Shown here: positions 10,200-18,971 of the stretch, piece by piece | Layout of the letters: the number at the start of each line of letters is the position of its first letter | How positions within the stretch are numbered: position 1 is the stretch's first letter | Assembly: GCA_041687015.1 (NCBI GenBank) | Contig: JAWLCT010000002.1 | Coordinates: 78,500-142,499 of the forward strand | Length of the DNA stretch: 64,000 nt | Source of the DNA: JALOAT01 sp041687015 | GTDB lineage: Bacteria; Pseudomonadota; Gammaproteobacteria; Thiohalomonadales; Thiohalomonadaceae | Direction of reading: 5' to 3' | Made by a program: the position numbers and the translations under genes | Notes under the pieces: model-generated | The model's input: only the letters and a program-made list of their open reading frames with translations | Databases searched by the model: none | Told to the model about the DNA's origin: nothing

Positions 10200-11273
10200 A
10201 TGCCGCTGGTCGCCAATACCCCCTTGCCCGCCTTCGATCGCCTGAAGCAGGAAGGCCAGACCGTGATCCCGCGCGAGGCCGCCGTACGCCAGGACATCCG
10301 CGAGCTGCACGTGGGGCTGCTCAACATGATGCCCGACGCCGCACTGGAGGCCACTGAACGGCAGTTCTTCCGCCTGGTGGGCGAGGCCAACCAGATCGCC
10401 CAGTTCTACATGCACCCGTTTACGCTCAAGGAACTGGCCCGCGGTCCCGAGGGCCAGGCGCACGTGGATCGCTATTACGAGAGCTTCGAGCAGGTGAAGG
10501 CCCAGGGGCTGGATGCGCTGATCATCACCGGCGCCAACGTCTCCGGCTCCCGTCTTTCCGATCAACCGTTCTGGGCGCCGCTCATCGACGTCATCGATTG
10601 GGCCTATGAGAATGTCACCGCCACGCTGTGCTCCTGTCTCACCACCCACGCGGTGATGGAGTTCCGCTACGGCCAGCCGCGTCGCCCGTTGGGCCACAAG
10701 CGCTGGGGCGTGTATTCGCACCGGGTGGTGGACCGACGCCATCCCCTGGTGCAGGGCGTGAACACGCGCTTCGACGTGCCGCATTCACGTTTCAACCAGA
10801 TCGATCGCGAACAGTTCCTGGCCGCCGACTGTCGGGTGCTGGTGGAAAGCGAGGCGGGCGTACACCTGGCCACCAGCGAAGACGGCTTCCGTCTGGTGTT
10901 CTTCCAGGGGCACCCGGAATACGACACGGTCAGCCTGCTGAAGGAATACAAACGCGAAGTGGCGCTCTTTGCCGCAGGCAAGAGGGCCGATTACCCGCCC
11001 TTCGTGGAGAATTATTTCACGCGCCAGAGCGAGGCGGTCCTGGATGAACACCGGGAGCGCGTGATCGCCGCCCTGGCCGCCGGCCGGCCCGTGCCTCCGC
11101 TACCCGAAGCCCTGGTGGCGGCGCAACTGGACAACACCTGGCACGACACCGCGGAGGCCGTGATCAACAACTGGATGGGCATGGTCTACCAACTCACCCA
11201 TCTGGATCGGAAAAAGCCCTTCAAGGACGGGATCGACCCCCGCGATCCGCTCAGCCTCGCCCGCGCTGACTAA
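10200..11273 (+). CDS. metA: homoserine O-acyltransferase (MetA/HTS family)
   Basis: A 357-aa homoserine O-succinyltransferase-family enzyme that activates homoserine in methionine biosynthesis. The glutamine-amidotransferase-like fold shows the nucleophile Cys146 in LCSCLTTHAVMEF and the catalytic His238 and Glu240 in FFQGHPEYD. The length is above the E. coli enzyme (309 aa) because of a C-terminal extension from about residue 310. Whether the acyl donor is succinyl- or acetyl-CoA cannot be read from the sequence here. mtgA begins 2 nt after its stop. Confidence 0.9.
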   Translation: MPLVANTPLPAFDRLKQEGQTVIPREAAVRQDIRELHVGLLNMMPDAALEATERQFFRLVGEANQIAQFYMHPFTLKELARGPEGQAHVDRYYESFEQVKAQGLDALIITGANVSGSRLSDQPFWAPLIDVIDWAYENVTATLCSCLTTHAVMEFRYGQPRRPLGHKRWGVYSHRVVDRRHPLVQGVNTRFDVPHSRFNQIDREQFLAADCRVLVESEAGVHLATSEDGFRLVFFQGHPEYDTVSLLKEYKREVALFAAGKRADYPPFVENYFTRQSEAVLDEHRERVIAALAAGRPVPPLPEALVAAQLDNTWHDTAEAVINNWMGMVYQLTHLDRKKPFKDGIDPRDPLSLARAD

Positions 11274-11275
11274 CC

Positions 11276-12022
11276 GTGGTGATCCGTCGGCGCCCCCGTC
11301 CGAGCCGACGCCGGAAACGGCGCGGGGTGCGCTGGCTGGGTATCGCGCTTCTGGCCGTGCTGGTCGCCGGCGCCGCGGATGCGCTTTACCTGTTTGCGAT
11401 CTGGCCCGATTGGTCGCAGCTGGCCAGCGGCCGCGTACCCAAATCCAGTTTCATCCGCGCCTACGAGGCAGCGCGCATCGACGACCCGCTGCTGCCGCCG
11501 TTGCGCTGGCGTCCCGTACCGCTGGCGCAGATCGCGCCGGTCATGCGCAGGGTGGTCGTTATCGCCGAGGACAGCCGCTTTTGGCAACATACGGGCATTG
11601 ACCCGGCGGCGATTGCCGAAGCCATGGAGCACAACCTGGCGCGCGGTCGGGTGGTCTATGGTGCGAGCACCCTCTCGCAGCAGACGAGCAAAAACCTGTT
11701 TCTTTCCGCGCGCCGCGACCCACTGCGCAAATGGCATGAGCTGGTGCTCACCCTGGCCATGGAACGCAAGCTGCGCAAGGGCCGCATTCTGGAGCTGTAC
11801 TTGAATGTGGCCGAGTTCGGCACCGGAGTGTACGGCGTCGAGGCCGCGGCACGGCATTATTTCGACACCGGTGCGGCGCAGCTCTCCCCCGCGCAGGCCG
11901 TCAGTCTGGCCGCCAGTCTGCCGAGCCCCAAGCTGCACAACCCGCTGACCGACACGCGCAGTTACCACGAACGCAGGCAACGTATCGCGCAGCATTTCGC
12001 GGCATTTTCGCAACCGCACTGA
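11276..12022 (+). CDS. mtgA: monofunctional peptidoglycan glycosyltransferase MtgA
   Basis: A 248-aa GT51 transglycosylase that polymerises lipid II at the inner membrane. It has a basic N-terminus (RRRPRPSRRRKRR), a membrane anchor at about 19-41, then the catalytic Glu98 in VVIAEDSRFWQHTGID, GASTLSQQTSKNLFLS, and RKGRILELYLNVAEFG. No transpeptidase domain is present, as expected for MtgA. Translation starts at tandem GTG codons (11276 or 11279), 2 nt after the metA stop, so coupling is likely. Confidence 0.93.
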   Translation: MVIRRRPRPSRRRKRRGVRWLGIALLAVLVAGAADALYLFAIWPDWSQLASGRVPKSSFIRAYEAARIDDPLLPPLRWRPVPLAQIAPVMRRVVVIAEDSRFWQHTGIDPAAIAEAMEHNLARGRVVYGASTLSQQTSKNLFLSARRDPLRKWHELVLTLAMERKLRKGRILELYLNVAEFGTGVYGVEAAARHYFDTGAAQLSPAQAVSLAASLPSPKLHNPLTDTRSYHERRQRIAQHFAAFSQPH

Positions 12023-12029
12023 GCGTACT

Positions 12030-12120
12030 CAACGGACTGCCAAGACGCAGAGAAGCCAAAAGCCTTCCGCCGTTGTTTTCAGCTTTCCTTGGCATTCCTG
12101 GCGTGTTTGCGAGAGGCACG
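12030..12120. repeat. intergenic degenerate hairpin-type repeat
   Basis: Downstream of mtgA lies a non-coding stretch reading CAAGACGCAGAGAAGCC then GCTTTCCTTGGCATTCC and TGGCGTGTTTGCGAGAG. The second half is roughly the reverse complement of the first, giving a long imperfect hairpin. It shares the GACGCAGAG/TTTGCG text with the inserts at 8543 and 30550. It may act as a bidirectional terminator between convergent mtgA and atpC. Confidence 0.4.
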
Positions 12121-12134
12121 TGTTTTTAGGGTAT

Positions 12135-12578
12135 CTAGCGCCGACGGCGCCGACGCGTATCCTCGAGGGTGCGCAGCTGGGCAAGTGCCTTGATCAGTTC
12201 CACCTGTGCGAGATCGCGATCACTGTACAAGGTGGCCGTTCGCATGGCCTCCTCGGCGGCGCGGCGCGCCCGCTGTGCAGCCTCTTCGTCGATGTCGTCA
12301 CCGCGCAGGGCCGTATCCGCGAGAATCGTGATGATGTCAGGCTGCACTTCCATGAAGCCCCCGTCCACGTAGACGTATTCTTCCTCATCGGCTTCCGTGC
12401 GGATGCGCACTTCACCCGGCGCCAGGAACGTCATAAGCGGCGCATGGCGCGGCAGGATGCCCAGCTCGCCGGTCACCGACTGTACCGAAACCATACGTGC
12501 CAGGCCCGAGTACACCTGGGCGTGGGCACTCACAATCTCCAGCCTGAGGGTCCTGTCCGACAGCGGTAGCTCAGCCAT
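12135..12578 (-). CDS. atpC: ATP synthase F1 epsilon subunit (solitary copy)
   Basis: A 147-aa epsilon subunit. The N-terminal beta sandwich has LRLEIVSAHAQVYSGLARMVSV, TGELGILPRHAPLMTFL, the LAPGEVRI strand and VDGGFMEVQPDIITILADTA. The helical C-terminus is DIDEEAAQRARRAAEEAM, ending in a basic tail of six arginines. The remaining ATP synthase genes are absent from the window, where atpC would normally follow atpD. It overlaps the cytidylate-kinase-like gene upstream by 8 nt. It could be a second, divergent copy or a displaced gene; which cannot be decided here. Confidence 0.85.
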   Translation of the reverse strand: MAELPLSDRTLRLEIVSAHAQVYSGLARMVSVQSVTGELGILPRHAPLMTFLAPGEVRIRTEADEEEYVYVDGGFMEVQPDIITILADTALRGDDIDEEAAQRARRAAEEAMRTATLYSDRDLAQVELIKALAQLRTLEDTRRRRRR

Positions 12579-13263
12579 GGGACGCCTTTTCGTGAATATT
12601 GAAGCCCATGACCCGCATGGCGCTCAGAATGAATTCCGCTGCCGCATCCCAGTCGTCGAGCTTGTCGGTGTTGAGCACCAGATCGAAAGTGTGCGCTTCG
12701 GTGAGATGATGGTTCACGAGCTTGTAGGTGAAATCGTCACGTTCCTTGTTCACCTGGCATACACGGGCACGCGCCGCCTGGAGATCGATACCGTCGCGCG
12801 CGGCAATACGCTTGGCGCAGACTTCCTCGCTGCCCACCACCCGCAGCCGGAACACCTCCCGGTTGGCCAGCACGATGTGTGCGCCCCGCCCCACGATGAC
12901 CCCGCCTTCCTGGACGATGCACAGCAGCACGTCAAACAGGTGGTGCCGGTAAGAGGAAAGAAAGGAACTCTGACCCGACAGCAATCCGAACAGCCAGGAG
13001 TCGCGCACATCCCGCGTGCGTTCGTCGAGGCGCGCCATGAACTCGCGATCCACCTTGGCGCGTTCGGCCACCGCATCGAGGATTTCACGATCATAACCCG
13101 GGACCCCAAGGCGGGCCGCCAGGCGTTCAGCGATTTCGCTGCCGCCCGAGCCAAGATCGCGCGACACAGTGACCACCGGCCGATAATCGGCCTCCGAGCG
13201 CTTCTTGCCGCGCGGGTAATACTCGGAGGCGATAAGAGTCTGAATGACTTTCTGGATATCCAT
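12571..13263 (-). CDS. cytidylate-kinase-like family protein
   Basis: A 230-aa protein of the cytidylate-kinase-like P-loop family (the group distinct from housekeeping Cmk). The core shows VVTVSRDLGSGGSEIAERLAARLGVPGYDREIL, where GSGGSEIA replaces a classic GxxxxGK[ST] loop, then VIVGRGAHIVLA and the LID-like RIAARDGIDLQAARARV. Family members may phosphorylate nucleosides or other substrates, but none is firmly known. It starts at ATG 13263 and runs into atpC with an 8-nt overlap, so the pair is an operon. Confidence 0.8.
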   Translation of the reverse strand: MDIQKVIQTLIASEYYPRGKKRSEADYRPVVTVSRDLGSGGSEIAERLAARLGVPGYDREILDAVAERAKVDREFMARLDERTRDVRDSWLFGLLSGQSSFLSSYRHHLFDVLLCIVQEGGVIVGRGAHIVLANREVFRLRVVGSEEVCAKRIAARDGIDLQAARARVCQVNKERDDFTYKLVNHHLTEAHTFDLVLNTDKLDDWDAAAEFILSAMRVMGFNIHEKASHG

Positions 13264-13325
13264 ACTTGAACCTCGGCGCCGTTAGCGGAACCATACTTCC
13301 TTCCCGACGCCGGTCAAGCCCAACC

Positions 13326-14051
13326 ATGCCGAAATCTTCACTTTTTACCCTCTCCGCCATCGGCGTCGTGCATACGCCCTACAAGGAAAAATTCGGCATT
13401 CCGCGCCAGCCTGGGCTGGTACCCGAGGCGCGGGCGACGCTCGAACTGCTTCCCCCCTATGACCGTGACGAGGCCCTGCGTGGCCTCGAAGACTTCTCGC
13501 ATGTCTGGCTGATTTTCGGTTTCCACGCCATCCCGCCGGGCGACTGGAAACCCACGGTGCGTCCCCCGCGTCTGGGCGGCAACACACGCCTCGGCGTGTT
13601 TGCGACCCGCTCCATGTTCCGTCCCAATCCCATCGGCCTGTCAGTGGTCGCGCTGCACGGCATCGGGCGCGAGCAAGGCAAACTGGTGCTCTACCTGCGC
13701 GGTGTGGATCTCCTCGACGGCACCCCCGTTTTCGATATCAAGCCTTACCTGCCTTACGTGGACGCCATCCCCGGCGCACGGGGTGCCTACGCGCAAACCC
13801 CGCCCGTCCCCCTGAGCGACGTCACGTTTTCATCCGAGGCCGCCGCAACGTGCGAAACCCTTGCGGCCCGCTATCCGGATCTCGCGCGTTTCATTGCCGG
13901 CGTGATCGCCCAGGACCCGCGGCCGGGATACCGTACCGGCGGGCACGGGGAATACGGCATGCGCCTGCTGGACCTGAACGTGCGCTGGCGCACGGAAGGT
14001 GACCGCGTCACGGTATTTTCAGTGATGCCGGTCGACGAGCAGGCCCGATAG
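13326..14051 (+). CDS. trmO: tRNA (N6-threonylcarbamoyladenosine37-N6)-methyltransferase TrmO
   Basis: A 241-aa TrmO (TsaA/YaeB) that methylates t6A37 of tRNA-Thr using S-adenosylmethionine. It shows the N-terminal barrel with IGVVHTPYKEKFGIPRQPGL, the motif FSHVWLIFGFH, the GNTRLGVFATRSMFRPNPIGLS core and LLDGTPVFDIKPYLPYVD. The C-terminal domain follows from about residue 160. Start at 13326 chosen because homologues begin just before FTLSAIG; the frame upstream to 13266 overlaps the divergent promoter zone. Confidence 0.92.
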   Translation: MPKSSLFTLSAIGVVHTPYKEKFGIPRQPGLVPEARATLELLPPYDRDEALRGLEDFSHVWLIFGFHAIPPGDWKPTVRPPRLGGNTRLGVFATRSMFRPNPIGLSVVALHGIGREQGKLVLYLRGVDLLDGTPVFDIKPYLPYVDAIPGARGAYAQTPPVPLSDVTFSSEAAATCETLAARYPDLARFIAGVIAQDPRPGYRTGGHGEYGMRLLDLNVRWRTEGDRVTVFSVMPVDEQAR

Positions 14052-14174
14052 GTCCATGAGGCTGTCGCGGGAACCCACCGAACAAGGCGAAACAACAGCG
14101 TCACATGGACGCAGCCTCGGTGTGAATGGGGGATGCTCCGGTTCTGGTATGCGCTACGGCCCCAGCGCGGCGGA

Positions 14175-15572
14175 TCACGCGTCGAGGTTGTAGCGTTTGA
14201 TCTTGCGCCACAGGGTGGACTTGTCGATGCCCAGGATTTCCGCGGCAAGGCTACGATCCCCCTGGGTCTCGCCCAGAATCTTGCGGATGAACCACGTTTC
14301 CAGTTCTTCCAGGCTCTGGAGCGGTATATGCCCGTCGCTCTGCACCTCGCCCTGGGGACCGTTGATGCGCGGCGGCAACAGCTCCGCACCGATTTTTTCC
14401 CCCTCACAGAGAATGACCATGCGCTGGACCATGTGTTCCAGCTCGCGCACATTGCCCGGCCAGTGATAGCGCATCATCAGCGCCAGCACCTCGGTGGTGA
14501 GACCGCTCAGCTGTTTCTGATACTGCCGGGCGAACTTGTTGACGAAAAAGTAAGCCAGCAGCGGAATGTCTTCGCGGCGTTCCCGTAACGGCGGCAGGGC
14601 CAGGTCCATGACCATCAGGCGGTAGTAGAGGTCTTCCCGGAACTGGCCGTTTTTGATCATGTCGGCCATGCTCCGGTTGCTGGCCGCCAGGACCCGCACA
14701 TCCACGTAATGCGGCTCGGTTTCCCCCATGGGATAGAAACCACCGTCCTCGAGAACGCGCAGCAGCTTGGCTTGCAGTGACAGGGTGGCGTTGTTGATTT
14801 CGTCGAGAAACAGCGTGCCACCGTTGGCAACGTCAAACAGTCCCGGTTTGTTCCGATCTGCGCCCGTGAAGGCGCCCTTGCGGTAGCCGAACAGCTCGCT
14901 CTCGATGAGGTGTTCCGGGATCGCGGCGCAGTTGAGGGCGACGAATGGACGATCACGACGCTTGCTGTTCGCATGGATCTGACGCGCCACCACCTCCTTG
15001 CCACTGCCGCTCTCGCCGGTGATGAGCACACTGCAGTCGTAATCCGCCGCTGCCGCGATAATCTCGCCGACGCGGGCCATGGCCTTGGACTGGCCGATCA
15101 GGCCGCCCTCCTCATAGATCCGGCTGCGCGCACGCAGTCGACGGTTTTCGCGCCCGAGCAGATGGTGTTCCAAAGCGCGCTCCACCGTGCAGCGCAGTTC
15201 GAGATTTTCGAACGGCTTGCGCAGGTAGTCGAACGCCCCTTTCTTGAACGCTTCGATGGCGGAGTCGACGCTCGCATAGCCGGTAATCAGCACCACCTGG
15301 GTGAGCGGCCCCCGTTCTTTGGCGGCAGCGAGTACATCGAGACCCCCGCAGCCGGGCATGCGCAGGTCTGTCACGACGACCCCTACATCGCGTTTTTCAA
15401 GCACACCCACCGCCTCTTCGCCATCGCGGGCGCAAACCACGTCGGCTTTGTCCGCCAGCGGTTCCAGCACGCTGGCGATCAGGCCACGCATGTTCTCGTC
15501 ATCCTCACTGATGAGGATGACCGGGCGTACAGGATCTTCACTCACGCCGGTCACAGACATCACTGCACTCAT
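14175..15572 (-). CDS. NtrC-family sigma-54-dependent response regulator
   Basis: A 465-aa activator: receiver domain (about 17-135) with acidic pocket ISEDDEN and phosphoacceptor Asp69 (VVVTDLRMPG), AAA+ domain (about 155-385) with Walker A TGESGSGKE at 186-193, the sigma-54 contact loop GAFTGA at 233-238 and Walker B LFLDEIN, and a C-terminal Fis-type helix-turn-helix (DRSLAAEILGIDKSTLWRKIKRY). It works with sigma-54 RNA polymerase. It is the last gene of the tusA-to-porin cluster, and its start overlaps the kinase gene by 35 nt (an internal ATG at 15560 is an alternative). It is the obvious candidate activator for the -24/-12 promoter at 24696-24710. Confidence 0.93.
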   Translation of the reverse strand: MSAVMSVTGVSEDPVRPVILISEDDENMRGLIASVLEPLADKADVVCARDGEEAVGVLEKRDVGVVVTDLRMPGCGGLDVLAAAKERGPLTQVVLITGYASVDSAIEAFKKGAFDYLRKPFENLELRCTVERALEHHLLGRENRRLRARSRIYEEGGLIGQSKAMARVGEIIAAAADYDCSVLITGESGSGKEVVARQIHANSKRRDRPFVALNCAAIPEHLIESELFGYRKGAFTGADRNKPGLFDVANGGTLFLDEINNATLSLQAKLLRVLEDGGFYPMGETEPHYVDVRVLAASNRSMADMIKNGQFREDLYYRLMVMDLALPPLRERREDIPLLAYFFVNKFARQYQKQLSGLTTEVLALMMRYHWPGNVRELEHMVQRMVILCEGEKIGAELLPPRINGPQGEVQSDGHIPLQSLEELETWFIRKILGETQGDRSLAAEILGIDKSTLWRKIKRYNLDA

Positions 15573-17007
15573 TCACCACTCTCCCTGGATTTACCCCCGG
15601 CATACGTAGAATGAAACGTGCCCCCTTGGTGAAATCCGAGTCATAACGCACATAGCCGCCGCGGCGTACCATCATCGCCTGGCAGATAGACAGCCCCAAC
15701 CCGCTGCCTTCGCCGACCTGTTTGGTGGTGAAAAACGGGTCAAAGATCCGGCTGCGGATCTCTGCGGGAATGCCCGGTCCGTTATCTTCCACCACGATGG
15801 ACACGAAACCGTTGGCATCATCGCGGGCGGCCAGGCGGATGCGGGGTTCATGGACGCCGTCCAGTGCCTGAATGGCATTGAGAATCAGGTTGGTCAGTAC
15901 GATATCCAGTTGCCCACAGCCGCCGTCCAGCAGTAGCTCGCCGGGCGTGAGGTCCAGCTCCACACGGATGCTGTAACGCTTGAGTTTGCAGGTGATGAAG
16001 GTGTCGATGAGCTCGCGGATAAACTGGTTGATATCGCAGGTTTCGCCACTGCACGGGTCCCTGCGCGCATAGTTGAGCAAGTCGTGGACGATGCGTGAAC
16101 AGCGCTTGGTTTCGTCCCCCACGATGCCCGCATAACGGCTGAGTTTCTCGTCGGCGGCCGCCGCTTCGCGCAGCAATTGTGAATAGCCGAGGATGTTTCC
16201 CAGCGGCGTGTTCAGTTCATGGGCCACACCGGCGGCGAGCTGCCCCATGGCCACCAGTTTCTCCCGTATTGCCACACTGTCCTGCAACTGGCGGTATTCG
16301 GTAATGTCCTGAACGGTGATGACAGCACCCATATCCGTTTCATGCTCAGTCAAGAAAGCGAGATTGACACTCAACCAATGATCAGTGTCTTTCAGGGGTA
16401 CATTTATTTCCTGGTTGCGTAATGGATGCTTGTAAAGAAACGCGTCGCGCAGGACCTCGCGATCGTTTTCGTTCAGATGGAGCAGGTGGAACAGGTTTTT
16501 CCCCACAAGCTGTTCCTGGGACAGACCGAATAGTTCCTCTGCGGTCTTGTTGACCCCTGAGATCTGCAGATCGTCGGCGATATGCAACAGCGCGCCCGGC
16601 AGACTCTGGAGGATGGCATCAATCTTGTTGCGCTCGACAAGCACCCTGGCCTGACATTCTTCCACGGTGGAAAACATCCTGTGGAGAATGGCAATCATGC
16701 GGTTATATTCCACGGTCACGTCGTGGAGCAGGCGATCCCCTACGGGCAGCAGTTTGACCGGCTCAAGCAGTCCTTCCTGCGCGCGCTGGATACTGTCGCG
16801 CAGGCGGTACATCGCCCGGCGTTGAGAGAAAAAAAACAGCCCTGCCATGAGCAGGGCTACAATGGAGGAGGCGGAGATCACCGCCACGGGGGGAATGTCA
16901 CCAAGAAGGGTGGTGACGAAAACAATCAAGAGAACACCGGCAATTGACGCAGCAAAGAAGCGCCAATCGCGTGGAAAGCGGATTGTTGGCCTTTGGTTCG
17001 GCATCAC
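15538..17007 (-). CDS. PAS-domain sensor histidine kinase
   Basis: A 489-aa membrane sensor kinase paired with the NtrC-type regulator. Two transmembrane helices lie at about 17-36 and 42-61 with almost no periplasmic loop between them, so the signal is probably sensed in the membrane or cytoplasm. Then come a linker, a PAS domain (about 125-240, ILQSLPGALLHIADDLQIS), the phosphoacceptor His263 in AAGVAHELNTPLGN, and the ATPase domain with N (NLILNAIQAL), G1 (VEDNGPGIP), F (FDPFFTTK) and G2 (GSGLGLSIC) boxes. No ligand pocket can be named from the sequence. Confidence 0.92.
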   Translation of the reverse strand: MMPNQRPTIRFPRDWRFFAASIAGVLLIVFVTTLLGDIPPVAVISASSIVALLMAGLFFFSQRRAMYRLRDSIQRAQEGLLEPVKLLPVGDRLLHDVTVEYNRMIAILHRMFSTVEECQARVLVERNKIDAILQSLPGALLHIADDLQISGVNKTAEELFGLSQEQLVGKNLFHLLHLNENDREVLRDAFLYKHPLRNQEINVPLKDTDHWLSVNLAFLTEHETDMGAVITVQDITEYRQLQDSVAIREKLVAMGQLAAGVAHELNTPLGNILGYSQLLREAAAADEKLSRYAGIVGDETKRCSRIVHDLLNYARRDPCSGETCDINQFIRELIDTFITCKLKRYSIRVELDLTPGELLLDGGCGQLDIVLTNLILNAIQALDGVHEPRIRLAARDDANGFVSIVVEDNGPGIPAEIRSRIFDPFFTTKQVGEGSGLGLSICQAMMVRRGGYVRYDSDFTKGARFILRMPGVNPGRVVNECSDVCDRRE

Positions 17008-17061
17008 GCCTGCGTCCCCCCCGAGTGCAAGCGGGCGGGGCCGCGCGGGCCCCCGCCATGG

Positions 17062-18222
17062 TTAAAAAATCATCTGAAAGCCCAGCGTGGCCTGGTTGTA
17101 ATCACGCAGGGAAACATCGGTCGGGTGGTCCTGGTCGAAATCCACAGACATGTACTCACCTGTGAACTTCAACTTCTGGCCATCCAGATAGTAATTGAAG
17201 CCGGCTCCGCTTTTTGTATTGTCGAGGAGTCCGTCGTCCAGATTGTACTCGGCCTCGTCGTAGCGGGCAAAAAACTGCAGCCGACCCGGTCCGACTTTGT
17301 TGGGAAGCAGATAACCGACCTTGGCGTAGTAGGCATCCAGCTCGGTGTTCAGCGGCAAAGCAGCGTCCGGGTCCTGATTAATCGCATCACCAACGCTGTA
17401 ATCGAACACGGCCGCTGAAACGGTGAAGGTCCCCGCAGCAGTGGGATACTCGAAGAACATGTCCACCGTGGTGGCTTCGTAATCCTGCGCATCCTCGCGC
17501 AACGGGTAATCGGCATACGCGACGTCTGCCTGGGTGTCGTATGCGGCGCCGAGAGTAAACACCGTTTGCGTGCCCAGGTAGGTACCCCGGTAGCCATAAT
17601 CGTACTCGGGGTCCAGGGGACTCCAGTGCACACGGGCAGTCAGGCGCGGAGAGTCCTTGGCGACTTCGTCGCCTTCGCGCCCGTCCGCTGCCATGACACG
17701 ATACTGAAAAGCGCCGTCGGCCAGGTTGCCCCACAGCGCCACCCCGGTGTCGCGGCTCCCGCCGAATGGAGTAAACGAAATATCGCTGCGATCCAGGGTA
17801 AGCGGTTCGAGACAGGCCTCGAGGTTTTCTCGAGAAAAGGTGTTTTTGAAACGCCCGCCGATAAAACGCATGGCGTCGGAATAGTCGAGCGTCACGTAGG
17901 CGTCACGATAAAACACTTCGCGATCGTCGTTACCGTCTTTGCTGTCGCTGCCTGCCTCCAGCTGCGCATAGAAACCGACGTAATCATTGTACTGGCCGGT
18001 GAACGTAAGACGGTTGCGGCGCAGGAAGAAATCGGTTTGGTCTCCCGAATCATTGGCGGACGTAAAGTCCTGCTGCTGAAGCCACATCTGCAGGGCGTAA
18101 TTCACGGAGATATAGCCCTGTTCACCGAATTGAATCGAGGGACCGGCAAGCGCCATGCTGGGCAGGCCGGCAATGAGTGCACCGGCAAGCAGACGGCGCG
18201 TCTTGTTAGCAATGACATCCAT
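17062..18222 (-). CDS. outer-membrane porin (OprP/O-like, with cytochromes)
   Basis: A 386-aa barrel of the phosphate-selective-porin superfamily. A signal peptide ends near SMALAGPS (about residue 26). The mature part starts with strands GYISVNYALQMWLQQQDF and FFLRRNRLTFTGQYNDYVGFYAQLEAG, and the last strand is YNQATLGFQMIF ending in Phe. It starts 1 nt after the triheme cytochrome stop, so it is co-translated with the cytochromes. Porins of this type accompany periplasmic cytochromes in Geobacter Ext conduits, where ExtI is the barrel. That analogy suggests passage of an oxyanion or docking of cytochromes, which is inference. Confidence 0.85.
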   Translation of the reverse strand: MDVIANKTRRLLAGALIAGLPSMALAGPSIQFGEQGYISVNYALQMWLQQQDFTSANDSGDQTDFFLRRNRLTFTGQYNDYVGFYAQLEAGSDSKDGNDDREVFYRDAYVTLDYSDAMRFIGGRFKNTFSRENLEACLEPLTLDRSDISFTPFGGSRDTGVALWGNLADGAFQYRVMAADGREGDEVAKDSPRLTARVHWSPLDPEYDYGYRGTYLGTQTVFTLGAAYDTQADVAYADYPLREDAQDYEATTVDMFFEYPTAAGTFTVSAAVFDYSVGDAINQDPDAALPLNTELDAYYAKVGYLLPNKVGPGRLQFFARYDEAEYNLDDGLLDNTKSGAGFNYYLDGQKLKFTGEYMSVDFDQDHPTDVSLRDYNQATLGFQMIF

Positions 18223-18223
18223 A

Positions 18224-18724
18224 CTACTTGCCTCCCCCCATGACGCTCAGGTAGCGGGTAACTTTCGTGTCGGCATCGGCCGAATGACAGCTGGCACAGC
18301 TTTGTTCGGTGTGTTGGCGCGGGTTGGCGATGAGCTTGTTATGCGCCATTTCCTTGCGAATGATGCGTGGGTTCCCGTTGTGGCACCCGGCGCAGGAATT
18401 GTTGACGGTGCGGTGTTCCGCATGCCATGGCGCGGTGGCGGGGTCCTCGTTGGGCGCATCCGCACGCGTACCGTTGTGACATTTGAAACAACTCGAAGCC
18501 CCGAGTCCGCAGGCGTTTGCCACGCTGATCAGCGAGAATCCGCTCACACCCTCGTGGACCGCAGCCAGGCTTTCCGCGCCCCAGCCTTCCTCCCCGGAAC
18601 CATCGGCCACGGATGTCGGCAGGGATTCGAGCACCGCAGCGCCGACGGCCACGACGGTCAGCGTCACCACGGCGAAACTGGCGTTACGCAATGTGCGTCC
18701 CAAGCGCTTTATGAAGGCTTCCAT
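18224..18724 (-). CDS. membrane-anchored or exported triheme c-type cytochrome
   Basis: A 166-aa protein with an N-terminal hydrophobic segment (FAVVTLTVVAVGAAVLE, about 17-34) and three haem c motifs: CFKCH at 79-83, CAGCH at 111-115 and CASCH at 143-147. Additional histidines (WHAEHRTV, AHNKLIANPRQH) are spaced to serve as distal ligands. The layout recalls short-spacer class III-like electron carriers. The start at 18724 is set by an AAAGGAGAATG site; the longer frame to 18844 overlaps the small secreted-protein gene. It sits between that gene and the porin. Confidence 0.9.
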   Translation of the reverse strand: MEAFIKRLGRTLRNASFAVVTLTVVAVGAAVLESLPTSVADGSGEEGWGAESLAAVHEGVSGFSLISVANACGLGASSCFKCHNGTRADAPNEDPATAPWHAEHRTVNNSCAGCHNGNPRIIRKEMAHNKLIANPRQHTEQSCASCHSADADTKVTRYLSVMGGGK

Positions 18725-18725
18725 A

Positions 18726-18971
18726 TCATTCTCCTTTGGAGGTTTCTCGTTGCTGCGATTTCGGGCCGGGATCGACCCGTTCTTGTTGTTTCTGTTGGTT
18801 TCGCCGTTCCGCTTCGCGAATGGCGCGTTCACTGAGCCCGTCATTGCACATGCACGGTGGACCGCTTCGGAATTTCAGGCGTCCGTCCCGAACCGGTTCG
18901 CCGGACTGAGCGAGCACCGAGGTGGCCGTCAACGCCAGTACCGTCAGGAGTGTTCCATCAACAATCCGCAT
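18726..18971 (-). CDS. small secreted protein with CMC motif
   Basis: An 81-aa exported protein I cannot assign. A signal peptide of about 21 residues (LLTVLALTATSVLAQ) is followed by a short mature part with PPCMCNDGLSER and a hydrophilic tail rich in Arg, Gln and Glu (RRNQQKQQERVDPG). The CxC is the only cysteine pair and may be a metal, thiol or persulfide site. It overlaps the pentaheme gene end by 14 nt and ends 1 nt before the triheme gene, so it is co-expressed with both. Confidence 0.65.
   Translation of the reverse strand: MRIVDGTLLTVLALTATSVLAQSGEPVRDGRLKFRSGPPCMCNDGLSERAIREAERRNQQKQQERVDPGPKSQQRETSKGE

Noticed and set aside
15538..15572. Overlap of the kinase and regulator genes as a frameshift fusion
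   Set aside because: Both proteins end and begin normally; the 35-nt overlap is ordinary for coupled two-component genes, and an internal start for the regulator exists.
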